Source of the DNA: Planctomycetota bacterium
GTDB taxonomy: Bacteria; Planctomycetota; Planctomycetia; Pirellulales; Lacipirellulaceae
Assembly: GCA_022615465.1 (NCBI GenBank)
Contig: JAKEGR010000344.1
Coordinates: forward strand, 1 to 7,981
Direction of reading: 5' to 3'
DNA length: 7,981 nt
Position numbers and translations under genes: made by a program. This document shows, piece after piece, positions 1 to 6,498 of the stretch (positions are counted from its first letter, which is position 1; each line of letters opens with the position of its first letter). The notes below the pieces were generated by a model. It did not search any database and was not told the origin of the DNA. It saw nothing but the letters and a program-made list of their open reading frames with translations.

Positions 1-405
1 AGCGATGAGGCCCCTCGCGGCACCAAAGGTGGACGTGAGTATCCGGAATCGCATCACACCGACGGCAGGCCGAAGGAAGTCGTTGAGATCTATCGCGCCC
101 TCGACAGGTTTTGCCAGGACTTGGCACCAGGCCAAGTCACCCGGAGATATCTTGCGAAAAACGTGAGCTGGTCCGTTGGCAAATGGATCTTCTGTTGCGC
201 ACACCTGCGGCAAAGCGGGCTCCGTGTCTGGATTCGCATTGATCCGCAGGCAATTCCCGACTGGGCCAATGGCTTTGCCAGGGATGTCTCGAAAATCGGC
301 CACTGGGGTGTGGGCAACGTGGAACTCGCGATCAACAGTCATGAGCGATTGCGCGAGGTTGAGCCGCTGATCCGCGAGTCCTTGGACACGGCCCCGAGCC
401 AATGA
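1..405 (+). CDS. C-terminal part of a DUF5655 (COG3586-like) domain protein, 5' end outside window
   Basis: Frame 1 is open from the first base to the TGA at 403-405, giving 134 visible residues, so the gene starts upstream of the window. The visible part looks like one complete DUF5655 domain. It begins near HHTDGRPKEVVEIYRALDRF (about residues 19-38) and contains the family signature FARDVSKIGHWGVGNVELAI (about 95-114), followed by a closing helix, EPLIRESLD. In the family this domain sits alone or at the C-terminus of larger proteins, including DUF262/DUF1524 (GmrSD-like) restriction proteins and proteins labelled predicted transport protein. Its biochemical role is not established. No signal peptide is visible because the N-terminus is missing. 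The stop overlaps the next ATG in ATGA, which suggests cotranscription. The domain call is good; the identity of the whole protein is unknown. Confidence 0.8.
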   Translation, partial: SDEAPRGTKGGREYPESHHTDGRPKEVVEIYRALDRFCQDLAPGQVTRRYLAKNVSWSVGKWIFCCAHLRQSGLRVWIRIDPQAIPDWANGFARDVSKIGHWGVGNVELAINSHERLREVEPLIRESLDTAPSQ

Positions 406-1913
406 GCAAAGCCATGTTCAGCGATTGCCGATCCGTGCGAAGCATCTTCCTCGCGCTCGGGATGTGTTGCTGCCACTGGGTCGCTGCCGCCGAACGACCC
501 AACGTTCTTTGGTTCGTCGTGGACGACATGTCGGCGAACTTTTCATGCTATGGCGAGACGGCCATCCATACGCCGCACGTGGATCGCCTGGCCCGCGAGG
601 GAACAAAATTCGCGAACGCTTTCGTTACCGCCCCCGTTTGCTCTCCGTGCCGCTCCTCGCTCATTACCGGGATGTATCAGACCAGCATTGGGGCGCACCA
701 GCATCGCAGCGGTCGCGGAGTCGAGAAGATTCACCTTCCAGAGGGTGTGCCGCTCGTACCCGCGCTGTTTCAAGAGGCCGGCTATTTCACGTGCAATGGC
801 AACGGCCTGCCGAACGCCGGCCGCACGCGAAAAACGGGCCAAGGTGGTGGAGTTGGGCTGGGCAAGACGGACTACAATTTCGAATGGGACGCCAGCATTT
901 ACGACGGTTCGGATTGGAACGCTCGCGAGCCGGGCCAACCCTTCTTCATGCAGGTCCAACTCGCGGGAGGCAAGTTGCGCGGCGGCTCCGATGCTGCCGC
1001 GCGGATGCTCTCGGAGCTTGCCCGGCAGGAGTTTGGCGAGGCCGTGAGGGCCGAGGACGTGAAGCTGCCTCCCTTTTACCCGCGCGACCCGTTGCTGTTG
1101 CGCGACTGGGCCGCGTATCTCGACGCGGTCCGTTTCACCGACCGGCACGTCGGCGAAGTTCTTGCGCGGCTTGAGAACGAAGGGATCCTCGACAACACGT
1201 TGATCCTCTTGATGACCGACAACGGCATCAGCCATGCTCGCGGCAAGCAGTTTCTTTACAACGAAGGCACCCAGATGCCCTTGGTGGTCCGCGGACCAGG
1301 AATCGCGAAGGATGTCGTCCGGGACGATCTCATCGAACATATCGACTTGGCGGCCATTTCCCTTGCCGCGGCGGGGATACCCATTCCCAAGACGATGCAT
1401 GGACGCGATGTGTTTGCGAATGACTACGCCCCACGTGAGGCGGTGTTCGCCGCACGAGATCGTTGCGATGAAACCGTCGATCGAATTCGCAGCGTACGGA
1501 CAGATCGGTTCTTGTACATCCGCAATTTCCATCCGCGGCGGCCGCATCTGCAACCCAACGCCTACAAGGACGGCAAGAGCATCGTGCAAACCCTGCGGGG
1601 GCTGCACGACGCGGGAAAGCTGGACGAACTTACAGAAACGTTGCTCTTCAGCCCAACACGCCCCGCCGAGGAACTTTACGAGTGGACCCGCGACCGTTGG
1701 CAAGTCCGCAACCTTGCCGACGCCCCCGCGTATCGCCAGACGCTGGAATCGCTACGCGCGCGGCTTGACGGCTGGATCATCGAAACGAACGATCCCGGCC
1801 CGGAGTCGGAGAAGATGTACGACAGCGACATGGCCGTGTATGTTGGCGAGGGCAACCCGGCCGTCGAGAAAAACATTGCCTTGATGAAGAAATGGGCCAA
1901 GGAAGGCAAGTGA
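402..1913 (+). CDS. Exported S1-family sulfatase
   Basis: This 503-residue protein should hydrolyse sulfate esters (or N-sulfate groups) outside the cytoplasmic membrane, probably on sulfated polysaccharides. A signal peptide covers residues 1-30, with likely cleavage after VAAA. The mature part opens with RPNVLWFVVDDMS, whose D41 and D42 bind the metal ion. The activation site is CSPCR (C80 to R84), which fits the CxPxR motif whose cysteine becomes formylglycine. It is followed by SSLITGMYQTSIGAHQHRS. The second metal site is MTDNG (D273, N274), followed by GKQFLYNEGT. The C-terminal tail around MYDSDMAVYVGEG is typical of planctomycete sulfatases. Length is normal for the family. The TDNG-type site and the GAHQHRS segment recall heparan N-sulfatase-like subfamilies such as S1_8, but the substrate cannot be read from sequence. 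ATG 402 overlaps the upstream stop; ATG 414 is an alternative start with no better ribosome binding site. A formylglycine-generating enzyme is needed and must be encoded elsewhere. Confidence 0.95.
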   Translation: MSKAMFSDCRSVRSIFLALGMCCCHWVAAAERPNVLWFVVDDMSANFSCYGETAIHTPHVDRLAREGTKFANAFVTAPVCSPCRSSLITGMYQTSIGAHQHRSGRGVEKIHLPEGVPLVPALFQEAGYFTCNGNGLPNAGRTRKTGQGGGVGLGKTDYNFEWDASIYDGSDWNAREPGQPFFMQVQLAGGKLRGGSDAAARMLSELARQEFGEAVRAEDVKLPPFYPRDPLLLRDWAAYLDAVRFTDRHVGEVLARLENEGILDNTLILLMTDNGISHARGKQFLYNEGTQMPLVVRGPGIAKDVVRDDLIEHIDLAAISLAAAGIPIPKTMHGRDVFANDYAPREAVFAARDRCDETVDRIRSVRTDRFLYIRNFHPRRPHLQPNAYKDGKSIVQTLRGLHDAGKLDELTETLLFSPTRPAEELYEWTRDRWQVRNLADAPAYRQTLESLRARLDGWIIETNDPGPESEKMYDSDMAVYVGEGNPAVEKNIALMKKWAKEGK

Positions 1914-1914
1914 A

Positions 1915-1930
1915 CCTCGCTCCCGCGAGG
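1915..1930. terminator. Short hairpin between convergent genes, possible bidirectional terminator
   Basis: CCTCGC at 1915-1920 pairs perfectly with GCGAGG at 1925-1930 around a TCCC loop. It starts one base after the sulfatase stop and lies 14 bases from the stop of the minus-strand gene. There is no clean T-tract on either side, only an AATAAAA run on the right, so it is a weak terminator candidate supported mainly by position. Confidence 0.35.
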
Positions 1931-1944
1931 CATGCAATAAAAGC

Positions 1945-3105
1945 CTACGGCAGCTCAATGTCCTTCAGTTCATATTCAACCGGCAGTTCCACAATCGCGG
2001 CAGGCGTTTCATAGACCCAGCTCAGCCCCTCAATGCCGTCGGGCAGGTCGAACAGGTAGGCGACGCCGACTTCGTTTTGCGTTTGCCGGGTCGTTTCGAA
2101 GCCAGCGTGCTCGATATGTTTGCCGTCGGCTCCGACCAGATACGAAATGTTCTGGAACACCCAGCCGCGGTGCGACTCAAGCGTCTGACTGCCTTCGTCG
2201 AGCGTCAGCCGCATGTGAATTTCCCAGATGGCGTTGTTCTGACGCACGTCGTCGAGCGTCACCGCGACGCCGCTCCGGCGCTCCGTCTTGCCGGCGGCTT
2301 TGGCGAGATCGTCGAAGCGAAACTGCACCTGCAGGCCCGGAACCAAGGCCCGCAGTTTTCCCCGGAGCGTGGCAATTCGCGCCACCTCGCGCGGCGGCAG
2401 CTCGAAGGGCAATAGGATCTCGGCCGCCTGGGTGCCGACGGGCACTTCGACGTCGAGTACCTCATCCGGCTCGCTTACGGTGAGGTGACGCCCCGTTTCG
2501 TCGGTTGCCTGCAGATCAGCCGCCGGCTGCGAAATCGCAATCGGCCGCAGCCGCGGCTCCCACGCCACTTCCAACTGTAACCGGAGCGACTTATTCTTTG
2601 GCTGACGCAGGTGGCGCTGTGATTGAATTTCGAGCACCTCGACGCGAAACGGCCCGCTGTAAACAGCGCGGCCAAACCGCGGGCCTTCGCCGCGGCCGCG
2701 CGGCACGATCGAGAGCGCATCTTCGCCAGCGTAGTAGTAGATTCCTCGGCCGGCCTGGTCGAGAACCTGATCGACGCACGACCAGAATGGTTCGCTCTTG
2801 AAGTCGAGTGTAATTGCTATTTCTGTTTCGCCGGCCTTCGCGTCTTCGGGCGCCTGTTCGCGGTTATCGATGAACCGGTTGCCGGTTTGCTCCTCGATGA
2901 TGGCGAAGACTTCTTTGAGCGGCCGCTTGTTGGCCGAAAGCGTGATCGTGGTGCCGGCGACGGCCGTCTTGGCCATGTGTTCTTCCACGCCGGCCCGAAT
3001 GCGAAGAAGTTCTCGATCTGCATCCGAGGGCTTCTCATCCTCGGCAGCCACAGGGAACGCAGGCATCAGCAGGACAGCCAACAGAGAACAACCAATGAGT
3101 CGCAT
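1945..3105 (-). CDS. Exported protein with STN/secretin-like N-terminal domain, function unknown
   Basis: This is a 386-residue protein with a clear signal peptide (MRLIGCSLLAVLLMPAFPVAA, cleavage after about residue 21). After a short charged helix, residues 52-135 look like a small STN-type domain: a TTITLSANKRPLKEVFAIIEE half and an ITLDFKSEPFWSCVDQVLDQ half, ending in YYYAGEDALSIV. STN domains occur at the N-termini of secretins and TonB-dependent receptors. Here no secretin barrel follows. The remaining 250 residues are predicted beta-rich and end in PVEYELKDIELP, a kind of ending I associate with exported planctomycete proteins of unknown function. The start ATG lies about 6 bases after a GGGGAATA stretch that may serve as a weak ribosome binding site. 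It is divergent from the DUF1570 gene. C6 sits in an LIGC string but precedes the hydrophobic core, so a lipoprotein is unlikely. The call of a real exported protein is firm; the STN assignment is moderate and the function unknown. Confidence 0.85.
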   Translation of the reverse strand: MRLIGCSLLAVLLMPAFPVAAEDEKPSDADRELLRIRAGVEEHMAKTAVAGTTITLSANKRPLKEVFAIIEEQTGNRFIDNREQAPEDAKAGETEIAITLDFKSEPFWSCVDQVLDQAGRGIYYYAGEDALSIVPRGRGEGPRFGRAVYSGPFRVEVLEIQSQRHLRQPKNKSLRLQLEVAWEPRLRPIAISQPAADLQATDETGRHLTVSEPDEVLDVEVPVGTQAAEILLPFELPPREVARIATLRGKLRALVPGLQVQFRFDDLAKAAGKTERRSGVAVTLDDVRQNNAIWEIHMRLTLDEGSQTLESHRGWVFQNISYLVGADGKHIEHAGFETTRQTQNEVGVAYLFDLPDGIEGLSWVYETPAAIVELPVEYELKDIELP

Positions 3106-3139
3106 GTCTCGTATTCCCCGGTGAGGATTCCCTGGAAAA

Positions 3140-3152
3140 AAAGCAATGCTTT
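3140..3152. promoter_or_regulatory. 13-bp palindrome in the divergent spacer, possible operator
   Basis: AAAGCA and TGCTTT are perfect inverted halves around one central base, 35-47 bases upstream of the minus-strand start codon in the 140-bp spacer shared with the DUF1570 gene. A palindrome in a divergent spacer suits a dimeric repressor site, but a 6-bp AT-rich half-site can arise by chance. I saw no second copy and no convincing -35/-10 pair in this spacer on either strand. Confidence 0.2.
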
Positions 3153-3232
3153 ATCTTACCGGCCTGACAACCGCCCGTCTGCCACTGGCTGTGAGCTAGA
3201 TTTGAACTAGTGTTCGGAACCAGGCCGCACTT

Positions 3233-3236
3233 AGGA
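3233..3236 (+). promoter_or_regulatory. Ribosome binding site that favours GTG 3246 as start
   Basis: AGGA lies nine bases before GTG 3246 and twelve before ATG 3249. The longer possible start, GTG 3210, has no purine-rich stretch at a suitable distance. This is the reason for starting the DUF1570 gene at 3246 instead of 3210. Confidence 0.5.
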
Positions 3237-3245
3237 CCAACTGCC

Positions 3246-4367
3246 GTGATGTGCAACACCTTGCGACAGCGATCTCCGGCTCTTGTCGATGGTCGGATCG
3301 TTGTGTTAATTCCGGCGGTCGCCTGGGCGATCGTCGCTGGTTCCCTGGCCAGCGGCGCGGAATTCATGTTCCGCGCGCGGGTCGATGGGCAAATGCTTGA
3401 GGGCAAGCCTCTCTCCTGGAATACCGAGCAAATGCTGCTGCTGGGGCGTGATGGCCGGCTGTACGACTTCCATCCACGCGATGCCAAGGAAGCGCAAAAG
3501 ACCAGCCCGCGATTCTTCGGCTACTCGATGTCGGAGATGAAAAGCGAACTGCAACGCGAGTTTGACAAACGCTTCGATGTTTCGACCACGCGGCATTACC
3601 TCATCGTCCATCCGGCCGGCGAGCGCGATCAGTGGGCGGAGCGGTTCGAGGATTTGTACAAGCGGTTCACGCATTACTTCCGCGTGCGCGGTTTCACGCC
3701 CACGGAACCCCAGGTTCCGCTCGTGGCGATCGTGTTCCGCGATCAGCGCGAATACTACCAGGCCGCTGCAGCGGGTGGAAACCCGTTGCAGCCAAATATG
3801 CTAGGCCATTATGACCCGATCTCGAATCGCGTGTTTCTGTATGACGTCACCACCGACGAGGAACATGCCGACTGGTCGGCGAACGCGGCGACCATCATTC
3901 ACGAGGCGACGCATCAAACCGCGTACAACGTCGGCATCCATGCGCGATTCACTGAGACGCCGCGGTGGCTGGTCGAAGGGTTGGCGACGATGTTCGAGTC
4001 CCGCGGCGTGTGGAACGCCCAGTACGACCGCACCCAGGCCGATCGGATCAACGCCGGCCGACTGCGTGACTTCCACGACTACACGGCCACGCGACGCCCA
4101 CCGGGCGCACTCGTCCAGTTGCTGGCCTCGGACCGGGCATTCAAGAGCGATCCGGAAGGCGCGTATGCCGAGGCCTGGGCACTTTCGTTTTTTCTGTGCG
4201 AGACACAGCCGCGGCTGTACGCCGCCTATTTGGAAAAGACGGCCGCGCGGCCGATGTTCAGCCAATACACCGACGCTGAACGAATGGCAGATTTCCAGGA
4301 AGTCTTTGGCCGCGAAATGAAGATGATCGAGACGAAGTTTCTGCGATTCCTGGCGGAAATGAAATAG
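3246..4367 (+). CDS. Exported DUF1570 protein, putative zinc metallopeptidase of the gluzincin type
   Basis: With the GTG start at 3246 the protein has 373 residues. A hydrophobic segment, IVVLIPAVAWAIVAG, followed by SLASGAE makes a signal peptide with cleavage near SGA/E. The core motif is IIHEATHQTAYN (HExxH with H219, E220, H223), followed 21 residues after the second histidine by the glutamate of PRWLVEGLATMFES (E244). HExxH plus a downstream EGLA glutamate is the zinc site of gluzincin or MA-clan peptidases, and this spacing is typical of DUF1570, a family common in planctomycetes. The region around residues 110-160 (RHYLIVHPAG through VPLVAIVFRDQREYYQ) is the family's N-terminal half. 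Proteolysis is inferred from the motif; no substrate is known. It is divergent from the STN-like gene and converges on the TPR gene. GTG 3210 would add 12 residues ahead of the signal peptide and is less likely. Confidence 0.87.
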   Translation: MMCNTLRQRSPALVDGRIVVLIPAVAWAIVAGSLASGAEFMFRARVDGQMLEGKPLSWNTEQMLLLGRDGRLYDFHPRDAKEAQKTSPRFFGYSMSEMKSELQREFDKRFDVSTTRHYLIVHPAGERDQWAERFEDLYKRFTHYFRVRGFTPTEPQVPLVAIVFRDQREYYQAAAAGGNPLQPNMLGHYDPISNRVFLYDVTTDEEHADWSANAATIIHEATHQTAYNVGIHARFTETPRWLVEGLATMFESRGVWNAQYDRTQADRINAGRLRDFHDYTATRRPPGALVQLLASDRAFKSDPEGAYAEAWALSFFLCETQPRLYAAYLEKTAARPMFSQYTDAERMADFQEVFGREMKMIETKFLRFLAEMK

Positions 4368-4483
4368 TGGAACGCAAGGTGCCCTGATACGTGTGACCGC
4401 CGGCACCAACCGGAAGGCTGAATCGGGGAAGCGGTCGATGGCAACAAACCAAGCTTGACCCACGACGCCAGCCGCAGGCCGCG

Positions 4484-6202
4484 TTAGGGATCAACCGTGT
4501 CCGCCTCAGTGGTATCAGCCGGAGTGGTATCAGCCGGAGTCTCGCTGGCTTCTTCAGCCGATTGGGTTTCTCGCCACGGCTTCTTTTCTTGGTAGCTGGT
4601 CAATTCGGCCTGCAACTGTTTGTGCTCCGCCCGGAGCTTCTCGCGGGCCGCTTCGTCTTGCTCCAAATCAATCGACTTTTGGTGTTCCTCCACCGCCTTT
4701 TGTGACCATTTTATCGCCGAGTCAAAATCGCCAATTTCCGCGTTCGCGGCCGCCAGCGTACTCAAAATGTGAGGTGTTTGATAACCCGTCAGTTCGCATG
4801 CCTGGACGGCAAGCTCAACAGCCTTCTTGCCGTCGCGGACTTCGTCCAGCGGCGACGTGGCCAAAACCCATGCATAATTGTTCAGCAATCCTTCGTTTTC
4901 GCCATCGAGCTCGACAGCCCGTGCGAAGTCGGCTGCCGCTTCCTGGTGTTTCCCAATGTTCAAATAGGCATCGCCACGGAATCGCAGCGAACGGGCGTCT
5001 TCCGGATTCAGTTCGATAGCCTGGTCAAAGACTTCAATCGCCTTCCGCGGCCGATTGTCGATGAGATAATACGTACCGAGCGGTCCGAGAATCTGGGCCT
5101 GGCCAGGGGCCAGTTGCGTAATCTCTTCCAGGTGTTTGATCGCCTGATCGAGGTGGTCGGTGGCGGCCAGAATCTCTGCCCGCATGAGATGGGCAATCGC
5201 TATTTGTGGTTGCGCACGAATTGCCTGCTCGACATCTTCGAGTGCCTTATCGAACTGCTTCAATTCAAAGTGAACGCCCGCCCGAACAAGCAACGTCGGT
5301 ACATTGTTGGGCGCGAGATCAAGCGCCTTCGTGAGTTGTTCGAGCGCCTTGTTCAAGTCGCCTTTTTGGCGGTATAGCTCGCCGCGATGTTGGTAGGGGA
5401 GCGCAGCCTCGGGAACAAGCTCCGTGGCGCGGTCGAAACTGGCCAGGGCCTCGTCCTGACGTTTCAACCCCAACAAGACCATGCCGCGCAACTCGTGCGT
5501 GCCAGCGTGTTCCGGTTCGAGTTCCAGGGCGCGGTCGATATCGGCAAGGGCCTTCTCGAATTCCTCCTTGCCATAAAGGTGCTGCGCGCGGAGCCGCAAG
5601 TATTCGGGGTTCACGGGCTGCAGTTCGATCGCGCGGTCAAAATCCTGAAGCCGCTTTTCGACGTCTCGCTGCACTCCGCCCCGCAACGCCAATGCCTGCG
5701 ACTGCTGCTCCGGGGTCACTTCGTCGGCCGCCGCATCGACCACCTTGGACAAGGCGCGGCGGGCCGCGGTCGGATCGCCGAGCGGCATCGATTGCAGCCG
5801 GCCGATTAGCAGATAGGCATCCCACGACTTGTCATCGATTTCCAAGACTCGCTGCAAGTCGGTCAGGGCGAACTGGCGGATTTGGATCCAACGGGGGTCG
5901 CGGCGCGGATCATGCACCGGCGCATTGAGAATTGCCGCCGATAGCGTCGTTGCCCGCTGCAGTAACGACGAAACCAGCAATTGCTCGGCAAATTCGGTGT
6001 TTCCTTGGTCGAGACCCTTTTCGAGCGCCGAGTCGATGCTGTCGATCACCCCGTTGAGGTCTTCAAGCCCTTCGACCGTCACTTTAAGCTGTGTGGCACG
6101 ATCCAGATCGTCCAATCCCTCGTTTTCGGCGCGTACGGGCGCACATAGGGCCACGACTGCCAGGGCCACCTGCCACACCCCAAGTTTCCAGCGACGAAAC
6201 AT
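4484..6202 (-). CDS. Exported TPR-repeat protein
   Basis: This 572-residue protein is almost entirely tetratricopeptide repeats. A signal peptide (residues 1-25, cleavage after PVRA) sends it across the membrane. After a helical region up to about residue 125, roughly ten TPR units of 34 residues follow, to about residue 500. Examples are GKEEFEKALADIDRALELEP, KGDLNKALEQLTKALDLAPN and DNRPRKAIEVFDQAIELNPE. The penultimate unit has the variant NNYAWVLATSPLDEVRDG, which I recognise from C-terminal TPR units of planctomycete proteins. TPR arrays are protein-binding scaffolds, so an assembly or binding role is likely, but the partner is unknown. The protein ends in a charged helix and a Thr/Asp/Glu-rich tail built from a short DNA repeat. 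A good AGGAG lies ten bases before the ATG. Expression may be affected by the C6/G6 inverted repeat just upstream. Confidence 0.93.
   Translation of the reverse strand: MFRRWKLGVWQVALAVVALCAPVRAENEGLDDLDRATQLKVTVEGLEDLNGVIDSIDSALEKGLDQGNTEFAEQLLVSSLLQRATTLSAAILNAPVHDPRRDPRWIQIRQFALTDLQRVLEIDDKSWDAYLLIGRLQSMPLGDPTAARRALSKVVDAAADEVTPEQQSQALALRGGVQRDVEKRLQDFDRAIELQPVNPEYLRLRAQHLYGKEEFEKALADIDRALELEPEHAGTHELRGMVLLGLKRQDEALASFDRATELVPEAALPYQHRGELYRQKGDLNKALEQLTKALDLAPNNVPTLLVRAGVHFELKQFDKALEDVEQAIRAQPQIAIAHLMRAEILAATDHLDQAIKHLEEITQLAPGQAQILGPLGTYYLIDNRPRKAIEVFDQAIELNPEDARSLRFRGDAYLNIGKHQEAAADFARAVELDGENEGLLNNYAWVLATSPLDEVRDGKKAVELAVQACELTGYQTPHILSTLAAANAEIGDFDSAIKWSQKAVEEHQKSIDLEQDEAAREKLRAEHKQLQAELTSYQEKKPWRETQSAEEASETPADTTPADTTEADTVDP
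4511..4540. repeat. Two perfect 15-bp tandem copies in the tail of the TPR gene
   Basis: GGTATCAGCCGGAGT occurs twice back to back (4511-4525 and 4526-4540). The next 15 bases toward the stop (about 4496-4510) look like a decayed third copy. In the minus-strand gene the repeat encodes ETPADTTPADTTEAD near the C-terminus. The unit is a multiple of three, so gain or loss of copies keeps the frame. Confidence 0.85.
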
Positions 6203-6212
6203 GTTGGATAAA

Positions 6213-6217
6213 CTCCT
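6213..6217 (-). promoter_or_regulatory. Ribosome binding site of the TPR gene
   Basis: On the minus strand GCAGGAG precedes the ATG at 6202 with a ten-base spacer. It is one of the best Shine-Dalgarno matches in the window and fixes the start of the TPR protein. Confidence 0.7.
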
Positions 6218-6239
6218 GCAAAATATGCGGAATATCGAG

Positions 6240-6272
6240 TCCCCCCAACGCGAGCCGCCAGCACAGGGGGGA
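6240..6272. promoter_or_regulatory. C6/G6 inverted repeat in the presumed leader of the TPR gene
   Basis: TCCCCCC at 6240-6246 and GGGGGGA at 6266-6272 are perfect 7-bp complements around a 19-base loop. The element begins 38 bases upstream of the TPR start codon and 22 bases before its Shine-Dalgarno sequence, so transcription from further upstream would place a stable hairpin in the leader RNA. It is not followed by a T-tract and does not overlap the ribosome binding site, so neither termination nor direct occlusion is shown. The rest of the 296-bp spacer (6203-6498) holds a candidate promoter for ychF and, on the minus strand, an AATAAT at 6326-6331 that could be a -10 box without a good -35 partner. 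Confidence 0.4.
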
Positions 6273-6387
6273 GACGTGCCGCCTGATTTCGTGTGGCGAA
6301 AACCTCACCACCAAGCCCGCGATCCATTATTACCGCTTTCGAGATACGCGGCTACGCATGATTTTCAGGCTCAGTTCCCGAAGGCGG

Positions 6388-6417
6388 TTGTTGCAAGGGC
6401 ACCGATTGAACTAGAAT
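6388..6417 (+). promoter_or_regulatory. Candidate sigma70-type promoter for ychF
   Basis: TTGTTG (6388-6393) and TAGAAT (6412-6417) are separated by 18 bases. The -10 matches TATAAT at five of six positions. A transcript starting near 6424 would have a leader of about 75 bases before the ychF ATG. An alternative -35, TTGCAA at 6391-6396, would leave a spacer of only 15. Planctomycete promoters are poorly defined, so this is a consensus match only. Confidence 0.35.
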
Positions 6418-6498
6418 CTTGGGTTTTCACCGCGGCGATGCCGTATTGAAAGCCCCGCGCGGTCAAGTGACGGAAGCACCTCCCAGGGACCAGGAAAT

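Noticed and set aside
543..1703. 386-codon open frame on the minus strand inside the sulfatase gene
   Set aside because: The plus-strand frame has a signal peptide and all sulfatase motifs; the antisense frame shows no recognisable domain and is a by-product of GC-rich codon use.
3088..3105. LIGC near the N-terminus of the STN-like protein as a lipobox
   Set aside because: The cysteine is residue 6, ahead of the hydrophobic core, so it cannot follow a normal lipoprotein signal; an ordinary cleavage site after VAA is present.
3210..3245. Longer GTG start for the DUF1570 protein
   Set aside because: There is no ribosome binding site at a useful distance, and it would place 12 extra residues before the signal peptide.
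4378..4407. GGTGCC/GGCACC inverted repeat between the DUF1570 and TPR genes as a terminator
   Set aside because: The arms are only 6 bp with an 18-base loop and no T-tract, so chance is a fair explanation.
3801..4463. 220-codon minus-strand open frame opposite the DUF1570 gene
   Set aside because: It is antisense to the HEATH motif gene and shows no signal peptide, domain or ribosome binding site of note.
6326..6331. AATAAT on the minus strand as the -10 box of the TPR gene
   Set aside because: No acceptable -35 lies 16-18 bases upstream, so it is not listed as a promoter.
5829..6449. 206-codon plus-strand open frame across the TPR gene start and its spacer
   Set aside because: It is antisense to a well-supported signal peptide and TPR region, has low-complexity Arg/Ser content and no domain.
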